In this document: positions 9,769 to 18,061 of the stretch, piece by piece
How positions within the stretch are numbered: the first letter of the stretch is position 1
Layout of the letters: every line of letters starts with the position of its first letter
The notes under the pieces: model-generated
What the model was told of the DNA's origin: nothing
What the model saw: only the letters and a program-made list of their open reading frames with translations
The model's database searches: none
Made by a program: the position numbers and the translations under genes
From: Acidimicrobiaceae bacterium
GTDB lineage: Bacteria > Actinomycetota > Acidimicrobiia > Acidimicrobiales > RAAP-2
DNA: 64,000 nucleotides
Reading direction: 5' to 3'
NCBI GenBank assembly: GCA_947456245.1
Contig: CANGPS010000001.1
Location: 1-64,000 of the forward strand

Positions 9769-10452
9769 TCAGGCCGTGATGGCCGGTGGTGACGGTCGTC
9801 GTGCATCGATGGCCGCCAACGAGGACTTGAGGCTCTCGATGAACTGCGCCTGATCTCCTCGCCAGATCGCCAGCGCGAGATCGACGTTGAACCCCACCCA
9901 CCCGGCGACGCCGGAGCCGTAGGTGATCACCGTGGGCTTCTGGCGGTTGCTCACCGCCACGGTCAGCGTCCCGGTGTCGTCGTCCCGGTTCATCGCCACC
10001 ACCTTGGCGAAGGCGCACTCACGGGTCTGCGTGGGACCGGTGAAGACGATCCGCTGGTCGGTGATGAACATGGTGCCGGTGGCGACGACGCTCGGAGCCA
10101 TGGGGCCCTGCTCGAAGTGACCCCGCTGGGCGGAGACGTGGTAGCGGACCGTGCGACCGCCGAGGGAGCCGATGGGGATGGAGAAGCCCTGCGAGCCGCC
10201 CACATAGTGCCCCTGTCCCCGGCGCTCCTCGACGAGGCCGCAGTTGGTCAGCATCCCCACGCCCCGCTCGCCCTTGTGGAGGACGAGGCCCTCGGTGGCG
10301 CCGTTGGGGTTCGACGCCGCCTCGATCAGGGCCAGCTCGGCGTCGTGCTCTGCCTGCCAGGAGGCCAGCCTCTTGGCATAGTCCTCGCCGGCGACCTTGG
10401 CCTGATGGGCCGCATGGGCCGCGGCGCGCTTCTTGCGGAACTGCTCGAACAT
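9769..10452 (-). CDS. Conserved hypothetical protein with PH-like segment
   Basis: 227 aa. The N-terminal 45 residues are charged and helical (RKKRAAAHAAHQAKVAGEDYAKRL). The middle and C-terminal parts contain GTMFITDQRIVFTGPTQT near 125, which resembles bacterial PH-like or SHOCT-associated domains, where a GxLxLTxxRLxF pattern is typical. No signal peptide or membrane segment. GAGGAGG precedes the ATG, and a -10 TAGCCT sits at 10479-10474. It is convergent with the membrane protein at 9726. Function unknown. Confidence 0.6.
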   Translation of the reverse strand: MFEQFRKKRAAAHAAHQAKVAGEDYAKRLASWQAEHDAELALIEAASNPNGATEGLVLHKGERGVGMLTNCGLVEERRGQGHYVGGSQGFSIPIGSLGGRTVRYHVSAQRGHFEQGPMAPSVVATGTMFITDQRIVFTGPTQTRECAFAKVVAMNRDDDTGTLTVAVSNRQKPTVITYGSGVAGWVGFNVDLALAIWRGDQAQFIESLKSSLAAIDARRPSPPAITA

Positions 10453-10494
10453 CGGTTGCCTCCTCGAGCCCGAAGGCTAGCGGCGAGGTGTCTC

Positions 10495-12216
10495 CTATGC
10501 CGTGGTGACCGAGGTGGTGTCGGCGCCCGAGCGAATGACGGAGCCGGGGAGCGCCCCGGTGGGGGTGCCGTCCACGATGATCTCCGTGCCGCCGACGAGC
10601 ACCCGGACCACGCCGATCGAGGCGGCGAAGAGTCGGGGGGATCCGCCGGGCAGGTCCTCGACGAGGCGGGCGGGCTCGGAGGCGATCGTGGTCGGATCGA
10701 AGATCACGAGGTCGGCGTGGGCGCCCTCGCGCACCACGCCGCGATCGGTCAGCCCGAAGAGCTCCGCCGGGTCTGAGGTCATCATGCGGACGGCCTCCTC
10801 GACGGGGATCAGCTTGCGACCGTGGAGGCAGTCGCCGAGGAAGGAGGTGGGGTAGTTGGTGCCGCACATGCGGTCGAGGTGCGCACCTGCGTCGGAGCCG
10901 CCGATCATCACCCGCGGGTCCCGCCAGACCTTCACCCGGGCCTGCCAGGTGGCGTCGTCGGTATCGGTGGCCTTGGGCCACAGCACCGTGCGCAGGTCGT
11001 CGGCGATGACGATGTCGAGCAGGGTGTCGAAGTCGGACTTGCCGAGCTCGGAGGCGATCGAGGCGACGTCGCGCCACTCGTACTGGGCGTTCTCCTCGCA
11101 GAAGGTGTCGCCGATGATGTAACTGCCCCATCGGGCCACGTGGCGGAAGACGCCGGCGTCCTTCGAGTTGCCCAGCTCGAGCAACTCGGCGCGCACCGCG
11201 GGGTCCTTGAGCTTCTCGATGCGCTCCTCGACCGGGAGGTTCATCACGTCGCCGTAGCCCGGGATCAGGAAGATGGCGCAGAAGTTCCGGAAGCTCATGT
11301 TCATCGGGACCACGGTGGGCATCGTGAGGGCCACGATGCGGCCGCCCTTCTCTGCGGCCGCATCGGCGGCGGCGAGCTGGTGGGCGATCTTGTCCTCGTC
11401 GCGCTGGTTGACGGTCAGCACGTTCCAGTTCAGCGGGCGGTTGGCAGCGGCCGACATGTCGGCCATGAGGTCCACCTCCTCATCGGAGAAGTTGTCGAGG
11501 CAGCCCGAGGTGATGTACTCGAGCGTGGTTCCCTCGTGTCGGGAGACCTCCTCGCAGAAGGCCAGCATCTCCCGGCGGTCGGCGAACTTCGAGTTGATGG
11601 GTCGACCCTCGCCGTCGGAGTGGGTCCGAGACTGGCTGGACGAGAACCCGAGGCCGCCGGCCGCGATCGACTCGGCCAGCAGGGCCCGCATCGCCTCGAT
11701 CTCCTCGTCGGTGGCGACCTCAGCATGCCGATCGTCGCCCATCACCTTCCGCCGCAGCGCGCAGTGGCCGACCAGGAACCCGGCATTGACGCCGAGCTTG
11801 CCCTCGAGGCGGTCCAGGTACTCGCCGAAGGACTCCCAGTTCCACGGGACGCCCTCCTCGAGGGCGATCAGCGGCATGCCCTCGACCTTGGCCATCATCC
11901 GGCTGATGTAGCCGGCATCCTCGGGTGCCACGGGGGCGAGGGTGAAGCCGCAGTTGCCGCCGATGATGGTGGTCACGCCGTGGAGGTTTGAGGGCGAGGC
12001 CGTCGGGTCCCAGAACAGCTGGGCGTCGTAGTGGGTGTGCGGGTCGATGACACCGGGCATCACCATCAGGCCGGTCGCGTCGATCTCCTGAGCCCCCTGG
12101 TCCTCGACGACCCCGAGGGCGACGATGCGGCCGTCGGCCACACCGACATCGGCGACGAAGCCGGCTGCACCGGTCCCGTCGATCACCGTGGCGTTCCTGA
12201 TCACGTAGTCGAGCAT
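10495..12216 (-). CDS. N-acyl-D-amino-acid deacylase-type amidohydrolase
   Basis: 573 aa. A metal-dependent amidohydrolase of the D-aminoacylase group: VIDGTGAAGFVADVGVADGRIVAL at the N-terminus, VIDPHTHYDAQLFWDP near 54 (HxH metal motif), NCGFTLAP near 88, GSDAGAHLDRM near 437 (metal Asp) and the C-terminal strand HADLVIFDP. Known relatives remove acyl groups from D-amino acids or hydrolyse related amides; the true substrate here is open. GAGGAACGAGGACC precedes the ATG. A 15-bp palindrome overlaps its likely -10, indicating repression. Divergent from the oxidoreductase at 12379. Confidence 0.85.
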   Translation of the reverse strand: MLDYVIRNATVIDGTGAAGFVADVGVADGRIVALGVVEDQGAQEIDATGLMVMPGVIDPHTHYDAQLFWDPTASPSNLHGVTTIIGGNCGFTLAPVAPEDAGYISRMMAKVEGMPLIALEEGVPWNWESFGEYLDRLEGKLGVNAGFLVGHCALRRKVMGDDRHAEVATDEEIEAMRALLAESIAAGGLGFSSSQSRTHSDGEGRPINSKFADRREMLAFCEEVSRHEGTTLEYITSGCLDNFSDEEVDLMADMSAAANRPLNWNVLTVNQRDEDKIAHQLAAADAAAEKGGRIVALTMPTVVPMNMSFRNFCAIFLIPGYGDVMNLPVEERIEKLKDPAVRAELLELGNSKDAGVFRHVARWGSYIIGDTFCEENAQYEWRDVASIASELGKSDFDTLLDIVIADDLRTVLWPKATDTDDATWQARVKVWRDPRVMIGGSDAGAHLDRMCGTNYPTSFLGDCLHGRKLIPVEEAVRMMTSDPAELFGLTDRGVVREGAHADLVIFDPTTIASEPARLVEDLPGGSPRLFAASIGVVRVLVGGTEIIVDGTPTGALPGSVIRSGADTTSVTTA

Positions 12217-12250
12217 CTCGGTCCTCGTTCCTCAGCTGTGTCGGAAAGAT

Positions 12251-12269
12251 CTGACGGACCGTCAGTTTA
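12251..12269 (-). promoter_or_regulatory. Palindromic operator CTGACGG-A-CCGTCAG overlapping -10 TAAACT
   Basis: 12251-12265 is a perfect 7-1-7 inverted repeat. On the minus strand TAAACT (12269-12264) overlaps its first bases, so the predicted transcript start of the amidohydrolase lies inside the palindrome, about 40 bp before the start codon. The form suits a TetR- or GntR-type repressor. The regulator is not identified, and control of the divergent gene at 12379 is possible. Confidence 0.6.
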
Positions 12270-12378
12270 GTGACCTGCCGGCACCTGCGGAGGAGGAGGC
12301 GGACTCCGCCTCCGCCGCTGGCGGGTGGGCCACCGCTCTGCGAGGCTCGGGGGAGTCGTCGACCCGAGGAGCCAGACC

Positions 12379-13389
12379 GTGACCACCCCCAACCGCCAGG
12401 TCGTCCTGGCCAACCGCCCCACGGCGAACGTGGATGCCGAGACCTGTGCGCTCGTGACCGCAGAGGTCCCCGAGCTGGCCGAGGGGCAGGCGCTGATCAA
12501 AGTGTCGCATCTGTCGATCGACCCGACCATCCGGACGTGGATGGACGACGCACCGGGGTACCTGCCTCCGATCGGCATCGGCGAGGTCATCCGCTCCGGC
12601 GGTGGTGGCGTGGTGGTCGAGTCTCGCTCCGACCGCTACCAGGTCGGCGACGTGGTGACCGGCATGGTCGGCTGGCAGGAGTACGCCATCGCCGACGAGG
12701 GGATGGGGGCGATGGCCAAGGCACCTGTCGGCATCGACCTGCCGGTGAGCCTCAACGTGCTCGGCATCACGGGCATGACCGCCTACTTCGGCCTGCTCGA
12801 GGTGGGACGGCTCAAGGAGGGCGACACCGTCGTCGTCTCAGGCGCCGCCGGAGCCACGGGCTCCTCGGTGGGCCAGATCGCAAAGATCAAGGGTGCGGGA
12901 GCGGTCGTGGGCATCGCCGGGGGCCCGGCCAAGTGCGCCCAGCTGGTCGAGGAGCTCGGCTTCGACGCCGCCATCGACTACCGGGAGGGAAACGTGTCGC
13001 GGCGCCTTCGCGAGCTGTGCCCGAAGGGTGTCGACCTCTACTTCGACAACGTCGGTGGGGCGATCCTCGACGCGGCGCTGGCCAACCTCGCGATGCGCGG
13101 TCGGGTGGTGCTCTGCGGTGCCATCGCCGGCTACAACGACAAGTCAGCCGCCCCCGGGCCGGCGAACCTCACGTCGCTGATCATCAGGCGGGGATCGATG
13201 GAGGGCTTCATCATCCTCGACTACCTCGGTCGCTGGCCTGAGGCACAGGCCGAGATGGCCGGGTGGCTGGCCGAGGGTCGGCTGGCCCACGCCGAGCACA
13301 TCGTCGACGGCCTCGAGCATGCGCCAGACGCGCTCAATCTGCTCTTCACGGGCGGCAACACCGGCAAGGTGCTGGTCAAGGTCTCGTGA
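12379..13389 (+). CDS. NADP-dependent oxidoreductase, zinc-independent MDR family (prostaglandin/leukotriene reductase-like)
   Basis: 336 aa from GTG 12379, chosen because family members begin (T)xNRQxxLAxRP and GAGGA lies eight bases upstream; the track's longer forms are extensions. Features: SHLSIDPTIRTWM near 49, the nucleotide-binding VSGAAGATGSSVGQIAKIKGA near 151, and DLYFDNVGGAILD near 217. These enzymes reduce the C=C bond of alpha,beta-unsaturated ketones and aldehydes with NADPH and lack the zinc ligands of alcohol dehydrogenases. Divergent from the amidohydrolase across a shared palindromic operator. Confidence 0.87.
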   Translation: MTTPNRQVVLANRPTANVDAETCALVTAEVPELAEGQALIKVSHLSIDPTIRTWMDDAPGYLPPIGIGEVIRSGGGGVVVESRSDRYQVGDVVTGMVGWQEYAIADEGMGAMAKAPVGIDLPVSLNVLGITGMTAYFGLLEVGRLKEGDTVVVSGAAGATGSSVGQIAKIKGAGAVVGIAGGPAKCAQLVEELGFDAAIDYREGNVSRRLRELCPKGVDLYFDNVGGAILDAALANLAMRGRVVLCGAIAGYNDKSAAPGPANLTSLIIRRGSMEGFIILDYLGRWPEAQAEMAGWLAEGRLAHAEHIVDGLEHAPDALNLLFTGGNTGKVLVKVS

Positions 13390-13446
13390 CCGTGGGTGGT
13401 GGGCGCCGACCCACCACCGCACCCGGATCCAGAGGATGATGGACCG

Positions 13447-14685
13447 ATGAGGCGCCTCCAGGGGATCACCGGGACCGTGATCGCCGTGGCCGTCGTCGCC
13501 ATGGCGGCCGGCTACGGGCAGTTCGGTGCCGTGTCGGCACTGGGCCAGGTGGCCACCGCCTTCGGGCACCCGGTCCACGCCGGGACGGTCGCCGAGGAGG
13601 CCGGCCTCTCGGGAGCCGCTCTCGGCGCCGGCCTCGCCATCCTCCGCCTCGCCTCGATGCTCGGGCAGCCCCTGGCCGCCGCCGCCGATCGGCTCGGCCG
13701 CCGCCGCACGCTCATCGGGTGGTCGCTGGTGGGCCTGGGAGTCACCCTGCTGGCGGCGCTCAGCCCCTCGTACTGGTGGTTCGTGGCCATCTTCGCCGTC
13801 GGCCGACCCTTCCTGTCGGCCGCCGCTGCCCTCGGCCACGTCGTGACCGCAGAGCTCACCGCGCCTGAGAACCGGGCCAGGGCGCTGAGCGTCGTGGCCG
13901 CCGGCTACGGGCTCGGAGCGGGGCTCAACGCCCTGCTCCACTCGGCGCTGCGAGGGGTGGCGGGCTTCCGCGTCCTGTTCCTGACCTGTGCCGTCCCCTT
14001 CGCGGTCGTGGTGGTCCTCGCCCGCAGGGTCCCGGAGCCCACCTCGCTCACCCGGGACTCGACCGAGGAGCGGCCGAGGTTCGGCTGGGTCGAGCGGGGG
14101 TCGACCGGCCGGCTGCTCGTGGTGATGGGCCTGATCTTCGCCACCTCGCTGACCTCGGCGCCGGCGTCGAGCTTCGTGTTCGTCTACGCCGAGAACGTCA
14201 CGCACCTCCCCAAGGGGGTCGAGAGCGCCATGATCGTGGCGGCGGCCATCACCGGGCTGCTGGGCCTCGTCCTAGGCCGTCGATCGGCGGACCACCTCGG
14301 ACGCCGTCCCTCTGTGGCCATCGGGGCGACGGGTGTTGGCCTCGCAGCCATCCTGCTCTACTCTGGCAGCCAGGCAGCCGTGGTCCTCGGCTACCTGCTC
14401 GCCGTCCTCGCCACCGGCTTCGTGGCACCCGCAGGCACGGCGCTGCCCAACGAGCTGTTCCCGACGTCCGTCCGGGCATCGGTGGCGGGGTGGGTCATCG
14501 TGGCCTCGGTGCTCGGGGCGATCGTCGGCCTCCTCGTGTTCGGGCTGATCGCCGACTCGACCGGCTCGTTCGAGACCGCCGCGCTGGTCGTGGCGGCCCC
14601 CATCGTCGCCGTGCTCGCCCTGGTCGGTCGGGTGCCTGAGACCAAGGGCACCTCGCTGGTCGGCACGATGGGTGCCGGCGCGTGA
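13447..14685 (+). CDS. MFS transporter
   Basis: 412 aa with about 12 hydrophobic segments. The motif-A-like loop between TM2 and TM3 reads AAADRLGRRRTLIG near 80, and a related loop in the second half reads GRRSADHLGRRPSVAIG near 277, the classic duplicated pattern. It ends with VPETKGTSL, reminiscent of the sugar-porter PETKG signature. The ATG at 13447 follows AGAGGA; the track start at 13396 adds a Pro/Asp-rich stretch with no support. Substrate cannot be inferred. It follows the oxidoreductase by 57 bp in the same direction. Confidence 0.85.
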   Translation: MRRLQGITGTVIAVAVVAMAAGYGQFGAVSALGQVATAFGHPVHAGTVAEEAGLSGAALGAGLAILRLASMLGQPLAAAADRLGRRRTLIGWSLVGLGVTLLAALSPSYWWFVAIFAVGRPFLSAAAALGHVVTAELTAPENRARALSVVAAGYGLGAGLNALLHSALRGVAGFRVLFLTCAVPFAVVVVLARRVPEPTSLTRDSTEERPRFGWVERGSTGRLLVVMGLIFATSLTSAPASSFVFVYAENVTHLPKGVESAMIVAAAITGLLGLVLGRRSADHLGRRPSVAIGATGVGLAAILLYSGSQAAVVLGYLLAVLATGFVAPAGTALPNELFPTSVRASVAGWVIVASVLGAIVGLLVFGLIADSTGSFETAALVVAAPIVAVLALVGRVPETKGTSLVGTMGAGA

Positions 14686-14695
14686 GACTGGAGCC

Positions 14696-15055
14696 ATGAC
14701 GATCCACGAGATGCACCCTCCGGCCAAGGCCCGCCAGGTCGACCTCAGCGCTCCGGTCACCGCGCCGTCGACGGACGCCAGCCGCTCGATCGGCTCGATC
14801 GACTCCTATCGCTCGATCGGCTCGATCGACTCCTATCGCTCGATCGGCTCGGTCGGCAGCGTCCTGAGCATCGGCTCGGTGGGCAGCGCCCTGTCCATCG
14901 GTTCGGTCGGCTCCTTCTGCTCGATCGGCTCCGTCGGCAGCGCCTTCTCCATCGGGTCGCTGGGTGCCTTCGCCTCGCTGCTGTCGGTGGGCGGCACGTT
15001 CGGCATCCTGGCGATCGGTGGGCGACGCCTTCTGGCGGCTCAGCGCCGACGCTGA
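14696..15055 (+). CDS. Small nonapeptide-repeat protein (SIGSxxSxx repeats)
   Basis: 119 aa from ATG 14696. After about 30 polar residues come at least seven tandem nine-residue units: SIGSIDSYR twice, then SIGSVGS followed by VL, AL, FC and AF, then SIGSLGAFA. A hydrophobic segment (LLSVGGTFGILAIGG) follows, with a basic tail (RRLLAAQRRR). The periodicity suggests a repetitive solenoid or beta-stack; the C-terminus suggests a membrane-associated helix. No signal peptide seen. It follows the MFS gene by 10 bp and may be co-transcribed. The 3' end overlaps the convergent FGGY kinase by 16 bp. Function unknown. Confidence 0.65.
   Translation: MTIHEMHPPAKARQVDLSAPVTAPSTDASRSIGSIDSYRSIGSIDSYRSIGSVGSVLSIGSVGSALSIGSVGSFCSIGSVGSAFSIGSLGAFASLLSVGGTFGILAIGGRRLLAAQRRR
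14783..14851 (+). repeat. 27-bp in-gene tandem repeat (2.6 copies)
   Basis: The 27-bp unit beginning CGCTCGATCGGCTCGATCGA occurs exactly twice (14783-14809, 14810-14836) and continues for 15 bp. It encodes two identical nonapeptides. Exact nucleotide identity suggests recent slippage duplication; later units are diverged at DNA level. Confidence 0.9.
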
Positions 15056-16587
15056 AGGCGACGGAACATCGGCCCCTGGGTCTTGATGAGCTTCGGGAAC
15101 TCGGCGTAGAGGCGGTCGTAGACGGCTGCGGTCTCGGGATCCGGGTCGAAGCGCTCAGCGATCTCGACGAGGCCGGGGATTGACGCATCGTCGACGACGC
15201 CCAGGGTGCGCCCGGCGAGCAGGGCCGCCCCGCGCAGCTGGGCGACCATCGGTTCGGCCACCTGCTCGATGGGTCGGCCCATCACGTCGGCGTGGATCTG
15301 GCACCACAGCCGTGACCGTGCTCCGCCACCGATGATCCGGAGGGGGGTGAGCGTGCGTCCGGCGAAGCGGTCCACGTACTCGGCGAGCCACCGGCTGTTG
15401 TAGGCGACCCCCTCGAGGACGGAGCGGATCAGGTCGGCTCGGGTGGTGGTGAGCGAGACGTTGTGGAACCCGCCGCGGGCGGAGTGGCTCTCGACCGGGG
15501 AGCGCTCTCCGGCGAGCCATGGCGTGAAGATGACCGACCCCGAGCCCGCCGGCGCCGAGGCGGCCTCGGCGCACAGGGCGTCGAAGTCGATCGGGGCGGG
15601 GAGACCAAGACCACCGGCGAACCACTCGAGGGCCTTGGCCCCGATCTCGTGGTTGTTGACGATCAGGTAGGAGGTCTGATCGAGGCCCGGCATCGTGGCG
15701 ATGGAGTGGAGGATGTCGGTCTTCTTCGCCGCGTGGGGGGCGGAGATCCACGAGGTGGTCGACAGGGCCAGGTGTCCGGGTCCGCCGAGCTCGGTGGTGC
15801 CGGTCCCGAGGGCGGCCGCGTGGAGGTCGGGGACCCCTGCGAGGACCGGCGTGCCCTCGGGGACGCCGGTGGCCCGGGCGGCGGCGGTGGTCACGCCGCC
15901 GATGATCGAGCCGAAGGCCACGAGCTCAGGCAGCAGGTGGTCGTCGATCCCGAGCACCTTGAGCAGCGCCGGGTCGTAGGACATCCGGTCGAGTGCACGG
16001 TTGTCGGTCAGCCAGGACCCGAACATCGAGGCATGGGTGGCCCTCGCCTCGCCGCAGAAGCGCATGGCGAGGTAGTCGACCGGCTCGAGCAGGTGCGAGG
16101 CGGCAGCGACGACCTCCGACCGGTCGTGCAGCAGGTGGAGGAGGCCCCCCGCCCCATCGGCGCCCGACGGGCTGGGCGCACCACCGGTGGTGCGCACGAA
16201 CCGGAGCACGGCACTGGGCCGATAGCCAGCCACCCGGCCGCCGATGAGCCGCCGGGTGTGCTTCCCGCCGCGCATGTCGCTCCACAGGATGCACTCGGCA
16301 ACCGGGCTGCCTTCGGCGTCCACCGGCACGATCGAGGCGTACTGCCCGCTGACGACGACCGCAGCGATGGTCTCGGCGCCGATCTCGTTGAGCAGGGTCG
16401 AGGACATCCCGGCGATGAGATCCCACCAGAGCTGGGCATCCTGGGTGGCGGCGCCACCGGCACCGTGATGGGTTGTGAGCTGAGCCTGGCGGCTGGCGAG
16501 GAGCCGGCCACCGAGCGAGGCGATGCCGACCTTGAGACCGGTCGTCCCGAGGTCGACGACCAGGCAGAGGTCCTCAGCCGTGGCCAT
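15040..16587 (-). CDS. FGGY-family carbohydrate kinase (xylulokinase-like)
   Basis: 515 aa from ATG 16587. The first ATPase lobe starts LCLVVDLGTTGLKVGI. SGQYASIVPVDAEGSPV near 85 and WSDMRGG are the sugar-side region, and IIGGGARSRLWCQIHADVMG near 410 is the second-lobe FGGY signature. Such kinases phosphorylate pentuloses or other polyols with ATP; the substrate is not determined. The start overlaps the stop of the upstream PLP enzyme (TGATG), so the two are translationally coupled. The 603-aa ORF of the track reads through into that gene and is too long. Confidence 0.85.
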   Translation of the reverse strand: MATAEDLCLVVDLGTTGLKVGIASLGGRLLASRQAQLTTHHGAGGAATQDAQLWWDLIAGMSSTLLNEIGAETIAAVVVSGQYASIVPVDAEGSPVAECILWSDMRGGKHTRRLIGGRVAGYRPSAVLRFVRTTGGAPSPSGADGAGGLLHLLHDRSEVVAAASHLLEPVDYLAMRFCGEARATHASMFGSWLTDNRALDRMSYDPALLKVLGIDDHLLPELVAFGSIIGGVTTAAARATGVPEGTPVLAGVPDLHAAALGTGTTELGGPGHLALSTTSWISAPHAAKKTDILHSIATMPGLDQTSYLIVNNHEIGAKALEWFAGGLGLPAPIDFDALCAEAASAPAGSGSVIFTPWLAGERSPVESHSARGGFHNVSLTTTRADLIRSVLEGVAYNSRWLAEYVDRFAGRTLTPLRIIGGGARSRLWCQIHADVMGRPIEQVAEPMVAQLRGAALLAGRTLGVVDDASIPGLVEIAERFDPDPETAAVYDRLYAEFPKLIKTQGPMFRRLQRRR

Positions 16588-17975
16588 CAGCCTGCGGCAC
16601 CGAGCGACTGCTGGGAATCCATCATGTCGGCCATCATCATCCGGATGAACTCGTCGGCCTCGTCCGTCATCCCGCCGGACACCCCGCCGTAGACGGCGGA
16701 TGACTGGGCTGGCTCGCCTGCATGCTCGCGGGCATAGGCGACGGCGTCGTCGAGGTCGGCGTCGAAGGCCTCGGCTACGCCGGGCTGGGTCTGGGGTCGG
16801 GTGACCGCCATGTGGAGGGCGTTGGGATACTGCTGGCCGTTCAGCCGCCATCCCCTCGTCCGGAGGAAGTCGTTGACGTGGTAGACGTCGAAGTCGTCCG
16901 ACGTGAACGAGAACAGGAACGTCGGGCTCCCGAGGATGCGCAGCTCAGGGTGCCGGCCGACCGAGGCCCGCATGGCGGCGGCGGTGCGGAAGATGGCCTC
17001 GGCGTACCTCAGGTAGCCCGATCGACCGAGGCTGACCATCGAGGCCCAGGTGGCGGCCAGCAGGCCGCCTGACCGGCTGCCCTCGATGCCCGGGGAGCAG
17101 TACTTCCCGCCCGACCAGTCGGTGAGGTAGAAGTACTGGGCGTTGCGCAGGGCCTTGTCGCGGAAGGCGAGGACCGAGGTCCCTTTGAAGGCGTAGCCGT
17201 ACTTGTGGGTGTCGGCCGAGATCGTGGTCACGCCGGGGACGCTGAAGTCGAAGGCCGGGATCGGCTCGCCGAGCTCGCGGCCGAACGGCAGGATGAACCC
17301 CCCGAGGCAGCCGTCGACGTGGAGACCCACCCCGGCTGAGAGCGCCACCTGGCCGAGCTCGGAGATGGGGTCGACGGTCCCGTAGCCGTAGTTGCAGGCT
17401 GAGCCGATGATGGCGATCGTCTCCGCGTCGATGGCGGCGGCGACGTCCTCGGGCCGCACGGTCGTCGTGACCGGATCGACAGGGACGGTGACGACCTCGA
17501 GGTCGTAGAGGTGGCAGGCCTTGTTGAAGGCCGGGTGGGCGGTCTCGGGCTTGATCACCTTGAGCCGACCAGACCGCCCCTCCGCCCGCGCCGCTTCGCG
17601 GTAGGCGAGCATGGCGTGGCTGATCGAGCCGCTGCCGCCGGTGGTGATGAGGCCGACGGGCTCGGTCTCGGTGACGGCACCCGCACCGAGCATGTCGAGC
17701 GTCATGGCGATGACCTCAGCCTCCATCTTCGTGGCGCTCGGGCACATGTCGCGCTGGAGGATGTTGACGTGGGCGAACCTCGAGAAGGCCTCGGCCATGA
17801 AGTCGTAGTGGTCGTGATCGCCGCAGTACATGGTCCCGGAGCACTTGCCGACCTCCCAGGTGGGGTCCTCGGCCTCCGCCATGGCGGCGAGCTCGGCGAG
17901 CACCTCGCTGCGGTCCCGCCCCTCGGCGGGGAGGGTCCGGTTGACGGCGAATCGGTCGCTGTAGGGGACGGCCAT
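16587..17975 (-). CDS. PLP-dependent decarboxylase/lyase, sphingosine-1-phosphate lyase-like
   Basis: 462 aa from ATG 17975, which has AAGGAG upstream. Group II fold-type I PLP enzyme: TTGGSGSISHAMLAYREAAR near 120 (phosphate binding), LHVDGCLGGF near 230 (PLP Asp), and SADTHKYGYAFKGTSV near 260, whose Lys forms the Schiff base. HKYGxxxKG and the overall length are closer to sphingosine-1-phosphate lyases and their bacterial relatives than to GadB. Bacterial substrates vary, so the reaction (C-C lyase or amino-acid decarboxylase) is open. A -10 TACGAT lies at 18027-18022. First gene of an operon with the FGGY kinase. Confidence 0.8.
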   Translation of the reverse strand: MAVPYSDRFAVNRTLPAEGRDRSEVLAELAAMAEAEDPTWEVGKCSGTMYCGDHDHYDFMAEAFSRFAHVNILQRDMCPSATKMEAEVIAMTLDMLGAGAVTETEPVGLITTGGSGSISHAMLAYREAARAEGRSGRLKVIKPETAHPAFNKACHLYDLEVVTVPVDPVTTTVRPEDVAAAIDAETIAIIGSACNYGYGTVDPISELGQVALSAGVGLHVDGCLGGFILPFGRELGEPIPAFDFSVPGVTTISADTHKYGYAFKGTSVLAFRDKALRNAQYFYLTDWSGGKYCSPGIEGSRSGGLLAATWASMVSLGRSGYLRYAEAIFRTAAAMRASVGRHPELRILGSPTFLFSFTSDDFDVYHVNDFLRTRGWRLNGQQYPNALHMAVTRPQTQPGVAEAFDADLDDAVAYAREHAGEPAQSSAVYGGVSGGMTDEADEFIRMMMADMMDSQQSLGAAG

Positions 17976-18061
17976 GGGGCTCCTTGCTCTGTGGTCACCC
18001 GGAACGCCGGGCACGCAGATGATCGTAGGCGTGTCGGTGGCCGCAAGGCCGGGCGAGCCGG

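Noticed and set aside
14783-14851. CRISPR-like short repeats
   Set aside because: The 27-bp units are contiguous with no spacers and stay in frame inside a coding gene.
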